Positions 56,760 through 64,000 of a stretch of 64,000 nt of DNA are shown here, in pieces. The stretch is from the NCBI RefSeq assembly GCF_007655135.1, contig NC_045133.1, positions 21,177,845-21,241,844 on the forward strand, read 5' to 3'. The notes under the pieces were generated by a model. It saw only the letters and a list, made by a program, of their open reading frames with translations. It had not been told where the DNA came from and ran no database searches. This DNA is from Punica granatum. Its lineage: Eukaryota; Streptophyta; Magnoliopsida; Myrtales; Lythraceae. Position 1 is the stretch's first letter; every line of letters begins with the position of its first letter. Position numbers and translations under genes: made by a program.

Positions 56760-59388
56760 GTTTTCGCTGTTCGATCAGTCGGAATTCGTCTTTTAGGGTT
56801 TCTTTTTTTTTTAAAAAAAAATTTGTGTAAAGAACAGTTATATCAGTCGATATAGTTTGTTGGCTCAATTGAAATTGTTGACCCCTAGTAACTTTCAGGG
56901 CACCAAATTGGTTCTGCGAGTTGATATGATGAAGTTCATCCATAATATCATATTTCAGGTCACCAAATTGATATCGATAATTTCGTATTTCGGGCCAACG
57001 AATTGAGACTCTGAGTTGGTCGATATGGTATTGATCGATATCGTTTTATCTCATAGTACCTAATCGTGTTTCTACTACTTTAATTGGAGTAGGTAGATAT
57101 CATTGACTTGGTCGAATTTTCCCGAACCGAGGTCAGGAGCAAACCCTTTTACCTGTGGACATAAGCTGTTTGGACTCGCAATCGGTGTTATGGACGTGGA
57201 GTTCGGGTTATATGGGCCGAACGCATGGGCCTTAAGTATGGAGTCTTTCATTCAGTTCTATGCGTATCCTGGGAAATGTAGAAATGTCGATCGATTGTTG
57301 GGTTTGATTTGATTGTTACAAGAATAATTAAATCCTAGTGTGGGCTCATCCCATTCTTTTCCTAAAAACAATTGTGTAATGTTATATTTTCGTCATATCC
57401 TAATCCCAATTCCAACCCAGTCGCTACCTGGGAAATGTTGATCGATCCTTGGGTTTTCCCATTCTTTTCCTAAATTCTATTGTTTAATGTTATATTCCGT
57501 CATGTCCTAATCCCAATTCCAGTCAGAAGCTTAACGTACTTTTAATCCGGTCCACCAAACATAACTATGGCATTATAAAAGCTCATATGGGAATGGGGGC
57601 CGCCATATTAGCTAGATATCATTCCAAATTGACCTTCAATTTGCATCACCACCACGTCAAGCCCATTATGTAATTAGTTTACTCGATCACTTAAAATTAC
57701 TCCCAAATATATAGTTTGGTGTTCTTTTTTTTTTTTTTTTTGCTCATGCATACCTTGTCTCCCCGGCCCTCATAATGTGTATCTGCCGAAAATAATTGTA
57801 GGAATAATATATGATCTTGTACAAATTATATCTTAGATATTATGATTTTTTTCAACATGCACAAAACAAAAATGCATTTTATGAAAATTTCTGTACGTAC
57901 GAGAATTGGATAGTTGATTATAATTAACTACAGTAGAAAATTGTTTTGTTCCCTAGCCGACAAGGTCTGCTGGAAGGACATGAAATTTTGGACGTGCATG
58001 CGCTTCTTATATATGGGCAATCCATGTGAACCCATCCCCTCTCGCTGATTGCAGCTTTCCCATTCTAATTCCATGCGTCTCTTCTCACCTAGCCAAGCAT
58101 GCACTGCTTCAAATATGCATATATATATATATTCATATAAGCCTTGGAGGGACCATGCCTGATAAAGGATTTGTTTGTTACGGGCCATAGTTCTTGCTTT
58201 AGTTACCTAAACTCAGGTCACCACATTGGAAGGGAATGATGTTATGTGTGAGCTTACATCCTTCGATAGATGCATCTTTACAGAAGATATATCTGTACAC
58301 ATTATGCTCATATAAAGCGGACAGTAATAACTCTTATGGCATGTTTGGTTGTATGTAATTGATACCAAATCAAATTGACAAGGAATTGAATTTAAAATAA
58401 GCGGGCGGCATTTTGCTTGTTTGGTTGTAGGGAGTTGCAAAACTAAAATTTAAATCGAACGATGGAAATACTATGACATGATGAAACTTAAAATCATATT
58501 TAAAACATAGAAAGACTTCAATTTTATTTATTTATCTTTTATATTTTTTTAAAAAGAAAAATTAAGAAGACAAATAATCTTTGGATAGCCGGAGCTCCGT
58601 GCTCCGGCGAATGTATAGCTCCCCGAGCCACCCAAGGCTCGTGAACCCTATGGTTAGGTTCGCCCTGGACTTGCGAATTAAGCTCTGGGGTCCACGAACC
58701 TCGACTTGGCAACCCCATAGGTTTGTGGGTCATCTCCGAGGAATTCCAGCTGAGATCTCGGTTGTCGAGGCCAAACTCGACCAACTCATGGTTAGATCTG
58801 GATTCATAGCCTCTATTACGGCTGCAAATGGCGTTCAACGTCGCGGGGGAGGGGGGGTGGGGGGGTGTCACGGGAGAATGACACGATTTGTAAATGTGAT
58901 GGAATGAGTAAGGCATATTAGTTATTAGATTACGTATTACGTACGAGCAATCCCCATTAGATATATATGATGGTGGAGCATGGCCAGTCATATTCTATTG
59001 CGAATCGTAAGCCCTATTCGTAATTGCTATTACACTTGCTGATAACAAAACATTGTAATGGGAATTACGTATGTGATTGATCCATAATCGATATTTCATT
59101 ACATTACGCCCATCAAACACAGCCTTGGATAGACCTTTTCTTTTAGAATACCTTGGGTCAACATGAAAGTACATCGACCCCATCAATTTCCATCGTCATT
59201 GATTCGTTCGTCTTCCTCCTACTATAGTACATGGCTTTATGAGCATGCATAGATAGATACGATAGTGGAAGTGGAAGGTAATGAATCGTACCAAAATAAT
59301 TGCATCTTGTACGGTCGATTCGGTTACGTTCCTTTGTCATTCATGAACTACTCTCCCATTTTCTTCCCCCAAAACAAAAATGTTGGGG
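56760..59388. other. Intergenic, no gene recognised
   Basis: Downstream of H3.3 there is a diverged tandem duplication: CCTGGGAAATG...TCGATCGATTGTTGGGTTT at about 57267 and 57429, each followed by CCCATTCTTTTCCTAAA and CCTAATCCCAATTCCA. A GC-rich patch at 58590-58870 ends in a G-rich stretch (58847-58866). It lies between AT-rich text with TTTGGTTGTA and CATCAAACACAGCC ends, probably a nested MITE. No protein domains are visible. Confidence 0.5.
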
Positions 59389-60421
59389 ACGTAGAGGATA
59401 CAATAATTGGATCTGAAAATGGGATGAATTTCCACACGGCTTTCTTCCTCAGACAGTGACATAGAGACAGCACTCAGCAGTAGGGGTATTCGGTTCCGGA
59501 TACCCTATTTTTTTCACGATACTCGGATCCTACCCTATAAGAAACATATTTCAAGATTTTGAAACCGGACCTTATCGTATTGAGTCATGGAATCGGAACC
59601 TACCCGGAACCTGTAAATTTTTTTGTTTCGCTAAATAAAACCGAAAATATCTCATCAAAAATCAGTAATTACGCATAACATAATGTCGATATAAATTTAG
59701 ATTAAATCCACAATACATCTACAACAAAAATAATATATCTCATCAATCCATTCACAAAACTAAACATTTGTAATACGATCAGGCCTCATCGAGGATACAC
59801 CTATTATCGTCAAACCAAAGCTGCCGACGATAAAGAATGCGAAACTTTTACCAAGAGAAGAGAGAGACTGAGAGGGGAATATGGTAAAGTAAAATGGTGA
59901 AATATATCTGAATATAATCAGGAAAATTATTATCTGGTTATTGTATCGGTTCCGATTCTGGGTACCCTATATGCAGAAATCGGAACCGGAATCGGAACCT
60001 GTTTTCACTGGTTCCTAATTTTAATACATGGACCCTACCCTATTTTCAATACGAGCTACCTGGACCATACCCTAACGGGTAGGTTTCGATCGGTTCCGGG
60101 TATACCCGGTATCCATGCACACCCCTACTCGGCAGGGTGCGATTTTATAATTAACGAAAGATGTTGGAGTGAACTGCAATATGTCCCATTTTAAAACTTT
60201 TTATTAACGTCGCATTAAAACAAGACGAGGGCCACACGGATATAATAATTGGATCTGAAAATGGGTTGAATTTCCACGCGGTTTTCTTCCTCAGACAGTG
60301 ACATAGAGACAGCACTCAGCAGGGTGCGAATATATAATTAACGAAAGATGTTGGAGTGAACTGCAATATATCCCATTTTTGAACTTTTTATTAACGTCAC
60401 ATTAAAACAAGACGAGGGCCC
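59389..60421. repeat. About 190-bp tandem duplication, first copy split by a hAT element
   Basis: Copy A (about 59389-59481 continuing at 60136-60230) and copy B (about 60231-60421) share ATAATTGGATCTGAAAATGG, GACAGTGACATAGAGACAG, AATTAACGAAAGATGTTGG and AAACAAGACGAGGGCC. Copy B is uninterrupted and preserves the unoccupied insertion site. Confidence 0.9.
59474..60135. mobile_element. hAT-type non-autonomous element with 8-bp TSD
   Basis: The 646-bp element (59482-60127) begins TAGGGGTATTCGGTTCCGG and ends with its inverse, CCGGTATCCATGCACACCCCTA. It is flanked by the 8-mers CTCAGCAG (59474-59481) and CTCGGCAG (60128-60135). TA-ending TIRs with an 8-bp duplication are hAT hallmarks. The subterminal regions are rich in GGTTCCG, CGGAACC and TACCC motifs. 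The AT-rich interior has no transposase. The unoccupied paralogous site at about 60321-60336 reads ...CTCAGCAGGGTGCG, confirming the boundaries. Confidence 0.92.
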
Positions 60422-60896
60422 GTGAACTCTCGAAAATGAGACCCCCCATGTTATTCATTGGGATCGCATATGTCCCCGTGACTCGCGGCTGGCTACCATC
60501 CCTGCTCACAATCTCTACAGAAATATAAAAAACAAAGTAAGACATCACTAGAGGGGCCGAATCTAATCGGAATTGTGCCTATCATAGAGAATATATTCGG
60601 GAGACGCTTGGGTTCGCTGAAAGATGCGTGCCTCGCTTGACTTCGTAGCCGTGACTGATCTAGCCTATTGCATTGTCCATAATAAATTACGAAATTTTCT
60701 GCACTAGGTTGAGCATCCATTTGATCAATTAAAACTTAAAAGAATGGAGAGCATTGCTTCGTTTATGACGATATAATTTTTCCATCTCATCTTCATGTAA
60801 AGCCATAGACCATAGTCAGGACAATGGGAGATTTGCATAAGAATAAAAAAGAAATAACTGAGTATATAATATGTTGAATAAGTCCAATTACTTTTA

Positions 60897-61247
60897 AAGT
60901 GTTTGGTATGAGATAATTCACGTGAATGGTTGGAAATCTAATTTTAAATTACCTAGGCCCTTAAATTATCATATTTGACTGAAACAGTTTATTGGTAATC
61001 TGAATGTCCAAGGTAATTCACTTTTTCACTCAACTAGCAATATACTTTCCCGGCAGGGAATGATTATCTAGATTACTTGCAAGATTACCAGTAATGTATA
61101 ACATTATCAGTCCACACCAAACATGAAAATGAACCTTACTAGTAATTTTTTCGATTGACAATATTACCAGTAATTTAAAAGTGGGAATTTATATTTCAGT
61201 GGAATATGAATTACCAATAATCTCAAATGGTAATGCACCAAATGCGA
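60897..61247. mobile_element. MITE-like element
   Basis: The left end AAGTGTTTGGTATGAGATAAT and the right end, inverted as GCATTTGGTGCATTACCATT, resemble short TIRs. The body repeats TTACCAGTAAT/ATTACCAATAAT motifs on both strands. Confidence 0.45.
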
Positions 61248-61249
61248 CT

Positions 61250-62700
61250 TTATAGTTCTAATGAAATTTTATATGGTATTAAAGCATGTTTTACGCGTCT
61301 GTGTGACTGAGATGATGAGCCCAATCATTTATATGACAATGGAGTTTTACAAATACGATTAAAATTGGCACTCACCTTCAATCTGAAATAAAAAAGTTTT
61401 TGAATTCGATTCTTATATTAATAAGACTTCCAAACCCCTTTATTCGGGTGAATGAGTTTGGTTAATTGTAGCACATTTATTGATATTTTCTCTCCGCATT
61501 ATTATTACTTACGATTCTTTGATGACGTTATAATGGGGAAAGAAAGAAAAGTTGCTCCTACTGAAGGGAATTTTTTTTTTTGCCTTTTCAACTGTAATTT
61601 TATTTTGGTCATCACGGATTACTTCTAGTTTAGGTTATCCGTAAAGTTTTCCCTAAATTGGCAATTGGTACCATATTGTCACCTTTTGTGTCATTGCTTT
61701 GGACCACAACATAATTCACAAACATACGAGCTAGATCGCGTAAACCATTAGAACAAAGACACCAATTGGTGGGTCTGATCGATGACCTTTGGAGTTGAGT
61801 TAGTACAGCCAGTTCAGGAATGCCTCCCAAGCTATCCGACCTTTCCCGTCGAAAGTCGTGGGCCGACTTGCTTGGCATGAATATTAAGCTTATCTTCAAG
61901 AGAGGTGCCATTTCCAATCATTGGATGGATCCACATTCATCAATCAATTCAGAGGATCCAACTTAAGATTGAGAGTCGAGATTGTAATTCGGATTTGATT
62001 GCGATAGGGGCCATATGATCTGTTCGTAAGAAGACACGCATTTCCCTTTCGGGCTTGCCTTGTCTTTGGGATTTAGAATGACAATTATTCGTACGCTTAA
62101 ATAAACTATTAATGAGGGAGAATAACTTTTCTCGGTTGAAAATGAAACTAGCCATTCCATCAATTGCTTTGCGCGGTTTTATTATCCATGACAGAAATAT
62201 GTATTTTATTATTTAATTGGATCATTAAAAATATTAATTAGCTTATGATCGTAAAATTATTATTTTTTTTATAATTTTCAAGTTGACAATAAAGAAAAGA
62301 TTTTAAATTTATCATATTGAGTTGATTGTATGAAATATCTTAGTTAAATAAAAATAGTACGTTATTCAACAAAAAAGGATTAATTTATGTGCTTTATTAA
62401 TAAGTTTATAAAATCAAATGAAAAAGAATATTTGAATCAAAATTAAGGTAATTAATTAAAATTATGATATAAATTTGTGCCATGTATTTGCAGTTTATTT
62501 AACATTTTTATTGATACATTTTATTTGAAACCTGCATTTGTAAGTAGTACAAAAATACATGATACGATTGAAGCTGCTCGAAAAATTAGACTGATAATTG
62601 GTAAAAGCTGGTAGAAGTTGACGCGATTAATGGATATTTCTCATCTTCCTGAATGTTACTAATTATTACCAACTAAAGCAATAAATAAGATCCAAAAATT
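61250..62700. other. Intergenic, nothing recognised
   Basis: No domain-bearing ORF, RNA gene or clear element ends are visible here. Confidence 0.4.
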
Positions 62701-63800
62701 GCGTTTGGTTTTTGAGTTGGATAAGAGATCTAACATAATTTGATTTTGTGTAATGATTGCAAATATTAATAAATATGTTAATGCGTGAGAATATATATAT
62801 GCATGTATACATATATGTCAAAATAGATGGAGAATTTATTATTAAATAATTGATTATAAAAAGTAGATAGGAAATTTATTGTTAAAAAATTGATTATAAA
62901 AAATGGTTAAAAAATGTGAGTGAAAATTATTATTAAATGTCAGAAAAGACAAAATAGTAATTATTATATTGTTAAATTTGAGAAAAAATAGAGTTGAGTT
63001 GAGTAAAATTATTACTTGAAAAACAAACAAAGCAGCGCTAGTTTGTGTTTGGCTTTCGAATTGGATAAGTGATCGAACTCAACTTGATTTCGAGCAATGA
63101 TTGTAAGTATTGATAAATATATTATTGTGTGAGAATATATCTATATATGTATGTATATATATGTGGAAGTATATTGGAATTTATCATTCAAAAAATAACT
63201 TTGAAAATATTTAGAAAAATAGTATGAATGAGAAAGTATTATTAAATAGAAGTTTAAAAATGGTTAGAGAAAGTATTAGTGAGAAAATATTATTAAATGG
63301 AATAAAAAGACAAAATAATAATTATTATATTGTTAAATTTGGGAAAGAATGGAGTTAAGTTGGGTAGAGTTGGATTATTATCCAAAAATCAAACAAAGCT
63401 TTTAGAAATTTAAGAAGGGCGTGAATTTCATCCAAAAAATTTAAGTTTACATTTGGTTTTCGAGTTGGATAAGTGATCAAACTCAACTTGATTTGTACAA
63501 TGATTGTAAGTATTGACAAATATATTGATATATGAAAATATACATATGTACGTATATATAGATGTTAAAGTAGATGGAAAATTTATTATTAAAAATTTAA
63601 TTTTAAAAATAGTTAAAAAAAAGTATGAGTGAAAAATTATTACTAAATGAGAATTTAAAAATGTTAGCAAAAAGTATGAATGAGAGAAGTATTATTAAAT
63701 AAAAAAAACAAATCAATAATTATTATATTATTGAATTTGAGAAAGAATAGAGGTGAATTGGATAGAGTTGGAGTATTATTCAAAAAACAAACAAAGCTGC
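62701..63800 (+). repeat. Three tandem copies of an AT-rich MITE-like unit (about 350 bp)
   Basis: Units start at about 62701, 63044 and 63446. Each opens with TTTGGTTTTYGAGTTGGATAA(G)-type text, then AACTTGATTT, AATGATTGTAAGTATTGA and a TATATATGTA core. Each closes with AATAATTATTATATTGTTAAATTTG, GAGTTG and CAAACAAAGC. The first and last bases form short inverted ends (GCTTTGTTTG against TTTGGTTTT). The units are diverged, not a recent array. Confidence 0.75.
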
Positions 63801-64000
63801 TACTTATAACTATTTGATAAATTCATCGAAAAAAGAATAGACTGATAAGGTCGTAAATGTCAAAGTTGGAGCGAATGTCAAAATTCAAAAGTGATATTCA
63901 CCTTCTTATGAATATTTTTCTCAGGATTATTTTATTTTTCTTGGGATTATTTTCGCAATTAATTAGACTTGTGGAAGTGAAAGGTTGCTCAATGATGAGC

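Overview
This is a plant nuclear window, AT-rich and intron-bearing, from a eudicot. The evidence is GT-AG introns, telo-box and TATA promoters, a plant-type H3.3, SAUR and IQD proteins, and many MITE-, MULE-, hAT-, SINE- and Helitron-like elements. I cannot name the species from sequence alone. The genes are islands in mostly non-coding DNA.

Seven protein genes are supported, most of them spliced by hand. They are a SAUR auxin-response gene (minus, 12105-12575); an At1g29790-like membrane-anchored methyltransferase (minus, 18224-19483); a seven-exon TLDc-domain protein (plus, 20437-23089); a two-exon mitochondrial ribosomal protein mL53 (minus, 23716-26983) with a 2.9 kb intron holding a duplicated gene-like remnant; a four-exon CCCH zinc-finger protein, C3H6 type (minus, 35439-39687); a six-exon IQ67-domain calmodulin-binding protein, IQD32 type (minus, 41826-45430); and a two-exon histone H3.3 (plus, 56192-56698). 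Two neighbour pairs (TLDc with mL53, C3H6 with IQD32) match what I recall as adjacent Arabidopsis loci, so this looks like conserved microsynteny.

The most notable hidden content is an apparent polycistronic box C/D snoRNA gene at 53.4-54.3 kb. Site II, telo-box and TATA elements lie upstream of two convincing snoRNAs and one weaker one. One has a 13-nt guide complementary to the conserved ACAGGGAUAACUG of 25S rRNA (snR38 type, peptidyl-transferase region). Another has an 11-nt guide to ACCGUCCUAGU of 18S rRNA.

By region: 0-12 kb is AT-rich repeat DNA with a MULE-type end near 8.5 kb. 12-27 kb is gene-rich and carries a SINE at 16.56-16.87 kb. 27-35 kb is very AT-rich transposon debris (Helitron 3' ends, a long-TIR element, a MITE). 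35-45.5 kb holds C3H6 and IQD32, with a 43-base C homopolymer in an intron. 45.5-53.4 kb is intergenic, with a MITE and a 1.1 kb TIR element. 53.4-56.7 kb holds the snoRNA locus and H3.3. 57-64 kb is intergenic, with a hAT insertion whose duplicated empty site sits alongside, and a tandem array of MITE-like units.
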